DNA from: Cucumis sativus
Lineage: Eukaryota > Streptophyta > Magnoliopsida > Cucurbitales > Cucurbitaceae
Length of the DNA: 64,000 bases
Reading direction: 5' to 3'
Assembly (NCBI RefSeq): GCF_000004075.3
Contig: NC_026660.2
Coordinates: forward strand, 14,961,837 to 15,025,836
Below are positions 26,940 through 38,097 of this stretch, piece by piece. How positions within the stretch are numbered: the stretch's first letter is position 1; every line of letters begins with the position of its first letter. The notes beneath the pieces were generated by a model. That model was not told the DNA's origin, ran no database searches, and saw only the letters and a program-made list of their open reading frames with translations. The position numbers and the translations under genes are program-made.

Positions 26940-27240
26940 GAGGAGCATAAAAACCTTTGAACGCGGAAGCAGTTCGCCGTGCGGAAGATGTTCGCAGTCG
27001 TGGAAGCCGTTCACTGTGGAAGTTGTTCGCTGCGTGGAAGCCATTCGTCGGGTTGAAGCTGTTCGCAACGGGTTGAAGCTGTTCGCCGGGTGGAAGCTGT
27101 TCGCCGGGTGGAAGCGTTCGTGTGGAAGCCATTCGTCGTTTGCCACTCTGTGTTGTGTGGAAGTCGTCCGTCGATTCGAAGAAGTGGCCGTTCGCCTGTG
27201 TTGTGTGGAAGCGTGGAGATGAGAATAGGGTTTCATCGTG
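26940..27240. repeat. GC-rich degenerate ~20-bp repeat island inside the CACTA element
   Basis: Roughly a dozen variants of a GTGGAAGC-TGTTCGCC word, clearest as GGGTGGAAGCTGTTCGCC repeated near 27065-27115. It is much richer in G and C than the surrounding element. Open frames on both strands arise from the repeat and show no domain. Confidence 0.75.
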
Positions 27241-28399
27241 GAGACGTGAGGGATTACTAAAAATAGGGAAATAAAAGATTTTAATATATTTACTTGATAT
27301 TTTTAATTAAATGAATTTAATAAATTAAAATATTTCAATAAATATATTTGATAAACTTTTCAAAAAATTATTTTTTTTCATATATAAATATAAAATAAAA
27401 CAAGCTTTTTTAACAATATATAAATATAAATTTTTCCATATATATTGTTTTAAGGTTAAAACTTGAAAAGCAATAAATTTTTCATCTTTTCATTGGATAC
27501 CTTTTTTAACAATATATAAAAGGAAAGAAGTGTTATTGAGGAAGTTGAAAAAGAAGCCCACTAATCATTTTTAATAATCAACATGAAAATTTCTATAGAA
27601 AAAAATGAAAGAAACATTAAAAAGGAAAGAAAATTACATGAGTTTTTGTTAACTTTTGAGGAAGATCCATGGATTGATCACGAGAATATAAAGATTTGAG
27701 ATGATGAATATTTTTTGAATTAGGAAAGAAGGTTTTTATAGGAGAAATTAGGAATTGATAATAGAAAATAAGTTGAAAGGGTGAAAATTAGAAAACAATA
27801 GATTTGTACCTTGTTTTCAATTTGTTATTATTATTATTTTTCTTTATTTCTTAGTTTTTGATAATATTTTTTTTAATTATATCATTTAAAAAAAATTAAA
27901 TAGAGCGGTTTGTGAGTTTTTGTTTCAATTTATTTGTTTTTATTAATTTATTCTTAATTTTCGCTATCATTAAACAATTTTCTTAAATTATGTTTTAGGT
28001 TTCCAAGATCTTCAATCTTTCCATAAAAAGAAACAAAAAAAGAAAAAAGAACCCCTAAATTATTTTGATTTTAATTTTTTTGGTAAATAACTGAATTGAG
28101 TTATATATGCTCACTTTAATAAAATGATTTTTTTATTAAACAAAACTTCATAAAATCAAGTTGATGTGCGAGAACTTAATATTATATCACTTACCAACAC
28201 AATATTTAGATATGCATCTCCTGGATATCACCTATTTTTGTCTATCAAATTGTCTAATCATGTCACAAAATTTGTAATTTTTTTTATGTGAGTAGTGATA
28301 AATGATGTGTAAAAGTAAATAATTATGGAGATATACCAATAAATTGGATCTATTATTAATCTACACTACAAACTAAAAACTAAACAATGGAAAAAGTTG

Positions 28400-29400
28400 A
28401 TCCATTTAAAATTTATTAAAATGTTTCAATAAATTCCATTAATAATCATTTCAATAAAATATTTTAATGAATTTCTTTGATGAAATATTTAAATAAATTT
28501 ATTTAGTGAAACCGTTCAACAAATCTGTTTTGGTAAAATATTTTAATGAAAGATTTCAATAAATTTATTTAATTATATTTTATTAATTTTTTTAATAAAT
28601 TTATTTCATAATATTTTCGTTAAAGTTTTTAACAAATACATTTAATAATGTTTTCATTAAAATATTTTAATATTTATTAAATAAGCATTTCATCAAAATA
28701 CTTTGATAAATTTACTTAATGAAAGATTTCATTAAAATATATAAATTTATTTATAAATTTTGTATAAAATATTTTAATAAATTTATTTAATGAAATATTT
28801 TCAATAAAATTGTTTAAAGGAAAGATTCAATAAACTTATTTTAATGAATTCAAAAAATTATTTTAGTGATAAATTTCAAAAAATTTATTTAACAATTTTT
28901 TATTAAAGTATTTTAATAAATATATTTAATAAACTTTTCATTAAAATGTTTTAATAAATTTATTTAAAGAAATGGTTTCAATAAATTTATTTAAATAAAA
29001 TATTTTCAATAGGTTTATTTAAAACAAAGATTTTAATAAATTTAATTTAAGTAAAGATTTCAACAAATTTATTTTAGTCAAAATTTGTAAAAGTTTGTTT
29101 TAGTGAAAGATTTCAAAAATTTATTTAATAATATTTTATTAAAATATTTTAATAAATTTATTTAATGAGTTTTTCATTAAAATATCTTAATAAATCTATT
29201 TAAGGAAATATTTTCAATAATTTTATTTAAAGGAAAATTTTCAACAAATTTATTTTAACGAGAGATTTTAGTAAATTTAATTTAATGAGAGATTTTAAAT
29301 TATTTAAGTGAAAAATTTCAAAAGATTTATTTTCATAAGTTGATTTTTAAAAAATTATTTTAATAAGTTGATTTTAAAAAATTATTTTAATAAGTTGATT
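28400..29400. repeat. AT-rich degenerate tandem array inside the CACTA element
   Basis: About 1 kb of loosely repeated TTTCAATAAATTTATTTAA-like units with periods of roughly 30-40 bp, alternating with ATTAAAATATTTTAATAAAT words. No coding capacity. Confidence 0.7.
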
Positions 29401-29439
29401 TTTATACTTTTTTTTTCATATTTTTAAACGTTTTATATT

Positions 29440-29926
29440 TGACATTTTGGCAATTGACATTTTAAAAGTGTTAAATAAAAAATGTTAACTATATTTGACG
29501 TTGTTTTCACGTCAAGTAAATGTCCACTATACGTGACACGAAAAAAACGTCAAGTAAAATCTCCACTATATTTGACGCGAATAAACTGTCAAATAAATCT
29601 CCACTATATTTGACGCGAAAACCATGTCATATAAAAGTTAACGTAAAAATTTTCTTTTTTAAAACCATACCTGACATGTTTTTTGTGTCAAGTAAATGTT
29701 CACTACTTTTAACTCGAATAAAATGTCAAGTAAAATCAACTTTATACTTGACGCAAAAAAAAAAAAAATGTCAAATAAAGCTAACATAAAATAATTAAAA
29801 AAAAATCGTGAAAACTTCATATTTTTTAAGACTATACTTGACGTTTTTTCTTTAACATAGTTCATACTTGATGTTTTTTTAATAAAAACGTCAAGTATGT
29901 AAAAGTTGCTAGCGTCAAGTAAACCC
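29440..29926. repeat. Right subterminal palindrome array of the CACTA element
   Basis: Repeated CACTATATTTGACG and CGTCAAGTAAA words, matching the TTGAC/GTCAA words of the left end in inverted arrangement and running up to the 15-bp terminal repeat at 29927-29941. Confidence 0.85.
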
Positions 29927-32900
29927 ATTTTTGTAGTAGTGGTTGTTCAATAGTAGAAACAGAACGTAAGAGGAGGGTGTTGCTTAAGAGGTGGTGACGA
30001 ACAAAGTGACAGTCATTTTCAATGTGTTTTGTACGTTCATGAAACACATCATTGTGAGCAATCTGAATGGCACTACGATTGTCACAATGGAGGAGGGTAG
30101 GACCCTGTTGAGGGACACCCATATCAGCAAGGAGCCACCGAAGCCATATAAGTTCAGTTGTAGCATCAGCCAGAGCACGATATTCAGATTTCGTACTTGA
30201 ACGAGATATAACACTTTGTTTCTTACTACGCCATGAGATGAGAGAATCACCTAAGTAAAAATAGTATCCTGTGGTGGATCGTCGATCAGTAGGATCCCCT
30301 GTCCAATCAGCATCAGAATATCCCGACAACACAAGGGAAGACTGAGATGAGAATTGAAGACCATGTCCCAAGGTGCCTTTGACATAGCGAAGTATGCGTA
30401 GAACAGCAGTGAAATGAATTGTTCGAGGAGCAGCCATAAATTGACTGACAATATGAACAACATATGCAATATCTGGGCGAGTCACTGTTAGGTATATAAG
30501 ACTACCAACAAGTTGCCGATACAAGCTTGCATCGTCAAGAGGAACACCATCAAACGGAGTTAAATGGACATGAGGATCTAACGGTATTGAAGATGTGGTG
30601 GAGTCTGTAATTCCTGAGCGCGCTATTAGATCAGATGCATATTTCGCTTGAGATAACAGATAACCATCTGAACGGTGAGAGACTTCAAGACCGAGAAAGT
30701 AATTGAGAGATCCAAGGTCTTTCATCTCAAAATGTTGACCAAGATATTGTTGTAGGTCGGATATGGCCTGTTGATCATTACCAGTAATAATCATATCATC
30801 AACATAAAGAAGGAGAAGAACAATACCATGAGTTGTCTGTCGTGTAAAAAGGGCATTGTCGTGAGAGCTGGAGGTAAATCCAAGTTGAGTAATGGTGGAG
30901 CTAAACGTGGCAAACCAAGCTCGTGGAGCCTGTTTTAGACCGTATAGAGCGCGACGAAGGAGACACACCTTGTTGGGAGGAGGAGAAGTTCCCTGAGGTG
31001 GCTTCATATACACTTCTTCAGAGAGGTTGCCGTTAAGAAATGCATTTTTGACATCCATCTGAAGAAGAGGCCACTGTTTGGCAGCAGCAACAGCTAACAA
31101 GCTGCGAACAGATGTCATCCGGGCAACAGGGGCAAATGTTTCTTCATAGTCAATCCCATATTCTTGTGAGTATCCTTTTGCAACAAGCCGAGCTTTATAA
31201 CGTTCAATAGTTCCATCAGAGTGAGTTTTGATTTTGTAAATCCATTTGCAACCAATGGGTCTTTTACCGGGAGGTAAATCAACATAGTCCCAAGTGTGCG
31301 TCTTTTCAAGAGCCTGTAATTCTTCATCCATTGCTTTCTGCCATACTGGGTTAGTACTGGCCTCTTGATAAGAGGTGGGTTCAACAAGGGAAACAATGGT
31401 AGAAAAACAATGGTAATCAGTGAGATGAGTGGGAGGTTCTCTTACCCGGGTAGAGCGACGAAGAGGAGTAGCAGGTGGCGATTCAGGAACATCATCGGAG
31501 ACAGACGGTGGATCCAGATTTGCAGTAGCAGGTGAAGATTGTGCAAGCTCAGTATCCAAGGTGGGTTCAGAGAGAGGAAAAAGGTCAACAGATGTATTTG
31601 TAAAGAAAGATTGAGGACTAGAGAAAGAGGTGTGGAAGGAGGACAAACGAGAGAACATAGTGTGTTCCCAAAAGGTGACATGCCGAGATATCCGGAGTCG
31701 GTTGGAAAGAGGGTCCCAACAACGAAATCCTTTGTGTTCGGTGCCATAGCCAAGGAAACAACAGAGACGGGCACGTGGTTCAAGTTTATTGTGTTCATGA
31801 GGATGTAAAAGAACGAAGCAGGCACTACCAAAAACTTTGAGTTTAGAATAGTCGGGAGAAATACCATATAGTTTTTCGAATGAAGAGGTGTTTTGAAGGA
31901 CAGAGGAAGGGAGACGATTGATTGTATATACTGATGTAAGGGCAGATTCACCCCAGAATTTTTCTGGACAAGAGGCAGAAAGAAGGAGGGCACGTACTGA
32001 GTCAAGAATGTGACGATGTTTGCGCTCAGCACGTCCATTTTGTTGAGAGGTATGAGGGCAAGAGCGCTGAACAATAGTGCCCTGTTGGGAAAGAAAAGAA
32101 AGAAGGATGGAATCTTTATATTCCAAAGCATTATCAGTGCGAAGAATTTTGATGGGAGAGGAAAATTGAGTGCGAATCATGTTAGCAAACTCAATATATG
32201 TGCGAGATAATTCAGAACGATGTTTTAGAAAGTAAATCCATGTAAATCGAGAGTAGTCATCAATGAATAAAACATAATAGCGATAACCATGAACAGTAGT
32301 AATTGGGGCAGGACCCCAAATATCAGAATGCACTAAATCAAAAGGTTTATCACAATTAGAGATGGATTGAGAAAAAGATAAGGCAGGTTGTTTAGCAAGT
32401 TTGCAATTCAAACAATTAAAAGGAACAAACTTAGTAAGATTATTTAAATTGTTAACATAAATTAAATGACGAAGTTTTTCAGAGGAAGCATGACCAAGAC
32501 AAAGATGCCACTAATATGTGTCAGAATCAGTGACTGAAGCAGAGATGGAAGAAGAAGATGAAACCCGAAGTGATGTGAGCTCAAACAATCTTCCCACTTT
32601 GCGACCCGTTCCAATCGTCCGTCCCGCCTGCGAATCTTGAACCTGACAACCATTAGGAGAAAATGAAACATTTAAGCCAAGATCACATAATTGACCAACA
32701 GACACTAGATTAAAGGTCAGGTTAGGAACACAGTAAGTATGGGGAAGATGTAAACTGGGAGTATCAATGGTACCAGTATGAGAGATGTTCATACAATTAC
32801 CATCAGCAGCATAAATAGGAGGTAAAGATTTTGTAGGGCTAGAAGTAGACATAAGAGAAAAGTCAGAGGTCATATGATTACAACAGGCAGAATCAAGAAG

Positions 32901-33839
32901 TCATCGATTACCTGATGAGACAGCAAGAGCAAAGGATGGTGAAATTAGTTGATTCAATAAGCTCTGAAGATCACTTATCTGAATGAGGGATGAATCATCT
33001 GAGGTTGCAGCAACAACAGATGAGGAACCGGGTTTAGTAAAATTTTTCTCTTTTGTGGAAGTGCCAGGAGGTCGAGGTGGTCTGGTAGGGCAGTTATCCA
33101 GAATGTGACCATGTTTATGGCAGTACATGCACTCTATTTGTGACCAGAGAGCTTACAACTCTTACAAAACATATTTGAGGCTCTGTTGGGAGTGTATGTG
33201 CTGGCAAGGACAACATCAGATTGTTTAGTAGAATTGATGCCAAGACGCTTTTCTTCAAACAGAATTTCTTGAATAGCTGCATCTAATGAGGGTAAGGGAT
33301 TCCGGTGTAGTAAAGCAGCTCTAACAGATTCATATTCTGGGCGTAATCCCATAAGGACTTTAATAAGGCGAAGATGATCTTTGCTGATGCTCGCTTGGTC
33401 AAGCTGAGTCCAAATGGGTTGAAGAACTGCCAAATATTCATTAACAGACTGACCAATATCTTGATTTAGATTTACAAGTGTATTGTGCAATTGGTAATAA
33501 TGGGCTAAACCAATAGACTTGAAGCGTGTAGACAAAAAATCCCATAATTTTTTTAGCATCATTAAAGGCATCAAATTGTGCATGTATAGCGGGAATAGAG
33601 GTGTTACCAAGCCAGGTGATAATTTGATGATTTTTACTGTCCCAATCTTCGAGGCGTTCAATGAATTTGTTATCCCCTTCCTTGTCCTTGTCTTGTGCAG
33701 TTGGTTTGGTTATGTCGCCAGTTACAATGCGCCATAGTTTTCTTTCAATAAGAAAACTTTTCATTTGATTTGCCCATGTGATATAATTTGTACCATCAAG
33801 TATTGTACAAATGAGTCTAAAGATATGGTCTCTCTCCAT

Positions 33840-34621
33840 TTTGATTTGAGGTTAACAATGAGGATTTTCGGCTGAGTTTTGACTGATTCGTGACTGGATT
33901 CGTCAGATCTGGGTTTTACTGTATTTTGCGACTGAGATTTGCAAGACTGAGATTCGTGACAGGTGAGCGTCTTCACGGCTGGGTCGCGGCTGAGTTGCGA
34001 CGGCGAGAACACGACTGGATTCAGGGGTTCGCGGCCAAGATTTGTCTTCACGGCTGGGTTGCAATAATGGACAGAATACGGACAGAGGGTCACGACTGTG
34101 AACGGAGACAAAAAATTGAAGACAAACGGCTGAAAGATTCGTCAGATCTGGTGGGCGGCGTCGGTGGGTAGACGTCGTCTTGCACTCACGACTGGAAGAG
34201 GAGTTGCGTGCGGCTTGGAACGACAGAGGAATAAAGACAGAACGTCTGCGAGGCGCGTATCTCAGCGGCGTAGACTGGCGCTTCGCGGATGGAGACAGAG
34301 CGAAGCAGAAATGGACAGGATGACACCTGCGACGCCGAGGCTGCGACTAAGCGGCGCGACACCGATTGTGTGGTGGAATGGCTGCGAGTCGCGATGAAGA
34401 TGCGAGACAGAGACGGTTTGGGATGTGGCGGAACGGCTGCGAGGCACGATGAAGATGCGGGACGGAGACGGTTCGGGATGTGGCGGAACGGCTGCGAGGC
34501 GCGATGAAGATGCGGGATGGAGACGATTCGGGACGCAGCGCTTCTTGGAGTTAACGGAGACTCGACGGTTCACAGGTGGTTGGCGGCGGCGACGACGATT
34601 GAGATAGATCTAGGGTTTTCA
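33840..34621 (-). other. GC-rich 5' leader of the copia element
   Basis: Untranslated leader between the primer-binding site and gag, about 780 bp and much richer in G and C than the host flanks. It includes a ~55-bp tandem repeat at about 34375-34540 (ATGCGGGA...GAACGGCTGCGAGG). Open frames here follow from base composition and carry no known domain. Confidence 0.7.
34375..34540. repeat. ~55-bp tandem repeat in the copia leader, about three copies
   Basis: Related units contain GGATGTGGCGGAACGGCTGC, the clearest pair lying at about 34420-34475 and 34476-34530. Partial copies lie on either side. Confidence 0.8.
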
Positions 34622-34634
34622 GGCTCTGATACCA
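34622..34634 (-). promoter_or_regulatory. Primer-binding site (initiator tRNA-Met type)
   Basis: On the minus strand TGGTATCAGAGCC directly follows the 5' LTR. This is the usual plant copia site complementary to the 3' end of initiator tRNA-Met. Confidence 0.93.
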
Positions 34635-34789
34635 TGTAAGAGAATATGTTGAAGAATATTCTTTTTGTATTTTATTGATAAATGTTCTATATTTTACGAG
34701 AGTATCAAATGATGCATAAATAGCTAAATTACCCAAATTAAATAAGGAATGTAATATAATTAGCCTAATTTACATAATTTACATTAATA
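34635..34789 (-). repeat. 5' LTR of the copia retrotransposon (155 bp)
   Basis: Pairs with 24523-24696. On the minus strand it begins TATTAATG and ends TTACA, so the left terminus lacks the canonical TG. The boundary is fixed by the adjoining ATACC at 34790-34794 and by the end of similarity to the other LTR. Confidence 0.92.
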
Positions 34790-34794
34790 ATACC
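34790..34794. repeat. Target-site duplication of the copia element, right copy (ATACC)
   Basis: ATACC directly outside the 5' LTR, identical to 24518-24522. Confidence 0.9.
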
Positions 34795-37300
34795 AATTCA
34801 CCAAATTTCCCGATTAGTTTCTTACCATTAAATAAAAAATTGAAATGAAACCTTATTACTCACAAATTTTCAACTAAACTTTTTAAATGTACAACTATCA
34901 ATTATTTTAAAACCTACCACAATATTCCAAACTACTATAGTTTATTAAAGTAATTATACATGTGCGCACGCATATACATATATTTAATTACTTAGCCACC
35001 GTGGATTAGGTTAGTTCCATTATGAATAGGATAAGTGAAACTTTAGTGCAATCAGTTTAAGCCCTATTAAAATCACTCCTTATTGTAATGACTACTTACC
35101 TAAAAATATTAAAAAAAGACTTGAATAGTTCTCGACAACTAAATAATTGTCTTATGATTATACAATAAAACGAGCCTAACATTGTATATATATATCACAA
35201 TAAGTGTTAATATCTTTGAACTAAATAGTGAGAGGTCCTAATATTTTATTTATAGACACCACCAATTCTGATATTTAATTAGAACATTATCTTTTTATCT
35301 AATAAATCTAATATAAAATAATAGGCTCGAAACAAATAGAAACATATACAATACATAAATACATAAGAGCTATATTAAGAATATTATATTTAAAATAAAT
35401 CTGACAATGAATTTTTGAATTATTTATATATTTTTAAAAAACTAAAAGAAAAAGGTTAAATATTACCCAAAAAAAATTCATTGATTTCAATATCTACTGC
35501 GGACGAGTAGTAATTTGTTTTATCCATAGATTCATCGTTTTCTAGATTATATGAAATAAATACATAAAACGTTTCAAATGATTGATGTTAATGGGTCCTA
35601 AATAAATGGCCAAATATATGGACAAAATATCATATTAGTTTTTTCCTAAGCGTACAATAATTTAACCATGACAACACATATGACTCAATACAATAATTTT
35701 TATATTTAGAATTCCGAGTAATAAGTCTTTAATTAAATGTCGTCTATTAATTACATTAACGTACTTTCACATTTGTATAATAGCAAAATTAAATTGTTTA
35801 CTTTTAAATTTTGTGTACACTAAATTCCTAGTGTTTTTTTTAAAAGGATGAATATCTAAAAGACTATTAGATATGAAAGTGAAAACTTAAGGCTCTTATT
35901 AAAAAAAGATTTAAATACCCTAACTAAATATTTTATTTATTAATTTATGGATATACATTAAAAATAAAATCGAAAGTTTATAGATTTATGAAATATTTTT
36001 AAAGCATAGAGATGAAGTGGAAGGTTATGAAACCAAACTTTAATGATTTTGTTCCAAGTAAAGATAACTTTTGATTAGAGAAAAATAGGGCAATACTTAT
36101 GAATGTGGTTATGATGCTAAAAGTAAAATAACTATATCTTTACTTACATAATGGAGTGCATGATGCAAAGCCATGTGTTTCTTGTGGGAAAAAAAAATAG
36201 TGCTATTTTAGTATGAATTTTTATTGAATAAAACAATATATCAATCACATAATCATATGTCAAATGCTAATTAATTAGAGGGTTTACGTTCTATTAAACA
36301 AAATTATCTTCTCATTCTACATCTTTTGGTAGGAATTTGATAGTTAGGTTATGGCAACAGTATCAAAGCATGTCACACATTTTATATTGTTCTTTTCCAG
36401 TAAAGAAAATTATTTAGTGAGCTTGATTGGTAACTGGGCTTTTAAAAGCCCATGAGTCTGATTAGCCCACTTGGTTTTTTAGCCTACTATTAATTACTTT
36501 TACCCTAAACTATAAAAGTTTAATATTTTAAAATTTAGCAACTAAAATCAAAATCCCAAGACCAGAGTTTTTTTTTTTGTCCACGTAGAATAGGCTGGTT
36601 TGGTCATAATACTTCAAATTTTCCATATACTCTTAACTTGTGTTTATTTGGAGGAAAATACATTTATTTATTTTGAAAAAAAATTCATACTTTGAGAAAG
36701 TTACATATTTTCATAATCTTTGTACACTCGTGTTTTTTTTCTTTTCTTTTCTCTCTTCGAAATTTCAACCCGAGCTTATGATTCATAAATTCTCCAAAAA
36801 TACATATATATAAATATGGAAGTTGTGTGCAAAATTGCAAGCGTGGAAAAATTACAAGAAGGAAGGAATTAGGACCAAAGAGGTGGGCTAATAGCCCATT
36901 CCCCCTCACCTGCTTTTGGACCAGGCCCAACTAGCTGACTGAAACATTAATGTTGACATACTTCTAAACAAGGGAATTTGGTATGCTTAACAATTTTTAG
37001 AGTTTGGTTTTTTTAAAATACAAAAAAAGAAAGAAAAACACAAAAACTACAATCAAAATATAAATTTTGAATGTTGGTTGAAAAATTGAAATATATGCTT
37101 TTAAGTATAATCAATATACTCTACATCTTTATTGATTCAGCATTGACTTATAAATAATTTCCATTGTATCGTAAAAGATCCATGAACCGGGTTAAAATAA
37201 AAAAAATGAAAGTATTGAAATAATTATATAATATTTACTATGAATTTTAACTTTTTTAAAAATACTGAAAGAAATATCAACAAATTGAAAATTGAAATTA
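34795..37300. other. AT-rich spacer, no gene seen
   Basis: Poly-A/T-rich sequence with no supported gene, RNA or repeat. A short frame at 36685-36930 shows no domain or coding bias. Confidence 0.35.
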
Positions 37301-38097
37301 AGATACTTGTGTGAAACGACGACGTAGAGAGGGAAAGGGATGGATTTTAGATCTAAGGGCTAAGGAAAAGAGAAGAGTCCGAGGGATGGCCCGCCCATCT
37401 CTGGCAATGGCCATTACCGAGTTGACTCACTGGTCTCTCTCGCTTCGTCTCGTCTCTGTGTTGCTGAGCCCTATTTGCTTCTCCTTCTTTCTTCCTTCTT
37501 CTTTTCCAATTCCAATTCCCTTACGGTTTCTCCTTTTTCTGCCCCTTTTTCGTCTTTTCCACTCTTCTTCTTCTTCTTCATCTTCTTCATCTTCTCAATC
37601 TGACGTTCCTTCTCCCTCCACGTCATCATCGTCTTCTTCTTCAATCCCTTTCGGACCTGCTCTTCTTCTCTTTAACCACACTTATATTTAACCCTTTTTT
37701 CTCGTTAGGGTTTCCTTTGCCTTTTCCCTTTTCATGTTTTCTTGCGATTTCTCTTCTGGGTTTTCCTTTGCTCCTTCCGATTTCCTCTACATGCTTCTTT
37801 GGGTTTCCTCTACGCCTTAATCTAATCACCAATGAGGTTTTTTTTTTTTTTTTTTTGATGGTATTCAATTCGATATTTATATTTTGTGTCTTTTAATTGT
37901 TGGGTTTTTTCGTTTTAGTTTGTCTGGGTGAATGTTGATATTAATTTTGGTGTTTTTTTTGGGGTTTGTAGGGTCTAGGTTGACTTGGGTTATGTTCCAT
38001 TTTGGAGTTTCTGGAATTTGATAGTCGGAGGAGTTAATTGGGTTTCTGTTCTGAGTTGTGTTTTGGGATTGATTTGGGTTTTTTTTCTTCATATTCC
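37301..38097 (+). promoter_or_regulatory. Probable promoter/5' leader of the NFRKB-like gene
   Basis: Composition changes at about 37310 from AT-rich to pyrimidine-rich sequence with TTC and TCT runs (37440-37680), typical of a plant 5' UTR. A T-rich tract followed by TTTGTAG at about 37970 could be the 3' end of a leader intron. An upstream frame of 126 codons at 37311-37691 ends in a serine-rich, hydrophobic stretch and has no domain, so I read it as leader sequence. Confidence 0.5.

Larger units (their letters stand above)
24802..29941. mobile_element. Non-autonomous CACTA (En/Spm) DNA transposon, 5140 bp
   Basis: Terminal inverted repeats of 15 bp, CACTACTACAAAAAT at 24802-24816 and its complement at 29927-29941. 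GTT direct repeats flank it (24799-24801 and 29942-29944), the 3-bp target duplication typical of CACTA elements. Both ends carry arrays of palindromic TTGAC/GTCAA words, the kind of subterminal repeats bound by CACTA transposases. The interior has tandem repeats, a GC-rich island and an AT-rich degenerate array, and no transposase reading frame. Mobilisation would need a transposase supplied from elsewhere. It sits in the 3' end of the copia polyprotein gene and is therefore the younger insertion. Confidence 0.94.
24710..33839 (-). pseudogene. Copia gag-pol polyprotein, broken and split by a transposon
   Basis: Gag starts at 33839 and runs to a 7-base T run at 33548-33554 that carries one base too many. 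The frame returns near 33137, where one base appears missing inside the zinc-knuckle region (CHKHGHILDNC follows at about 33120-33085). In-frame stops occur at 32903-32901, just before the protease region, and at 32513-32511, between protease and integrase. From about 32411 the frame is open: integrase core, then reverse transcriptase with LLYVDDM, then copia RNase H with SDADWTGD and SKSEYRALADAT. At 29942 it enters the CACTA element. The final ~28 codons, including ADIFTK, lie at 24798-24710 on the far side. It is a dead copy; the damage is indels, nonsense changes and insertion. Confidence 0.93.
24523..34789 (-). mobile_element. Ty1/copia LTR retrotransposon interrupted by a CACTA element
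   Basis: Complete but defective element on the minus strand: 5' LTR 34789-34635, primer-binding site 34634-34622, GC-rich leader, gag from 33839, protease, integrase, reverse transcriptase and RNase H, polypurine tract, and 3' LTR 24696-24523. ATACC target duplications flank it. Domain order integrase before reverse transcriptase marks it as copia. Without the nested transposon it is about 5.1 kb. Four substitutions in 155 aligned LTR bases suggest a fairly recent insertion, though such short LTRs give a poor clock. It is non-functional by itself because of two stops, two frameshifts and the insertion. Confidence 0.95.

Noticed and set aside
26910..27236. Repetitive open frames on both strands (about 100 codons)
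   Set aside because: They are created by the GC-rich ~20-bp repeat island and have no domain.
31429..32210. Plus-strand frames opposite copia integrase and reverse transcriptase
   Set aside because: Antisense shadows of the polyprotein frame.
33890..34607. Plus- and minus-strand frames in the GC-rich copia leader
   Set aside because: Long frames follow from low stop-codon density in GC-rich repeats; no domain, and the region lies between the primer-binding site and gag.
38038..38097. Upstream in-frame start of the NFRKB-like protein
   Set aside because: The extra 20 residues look like translated leader, while MAIEKNNFKVSRFD fits the family start.
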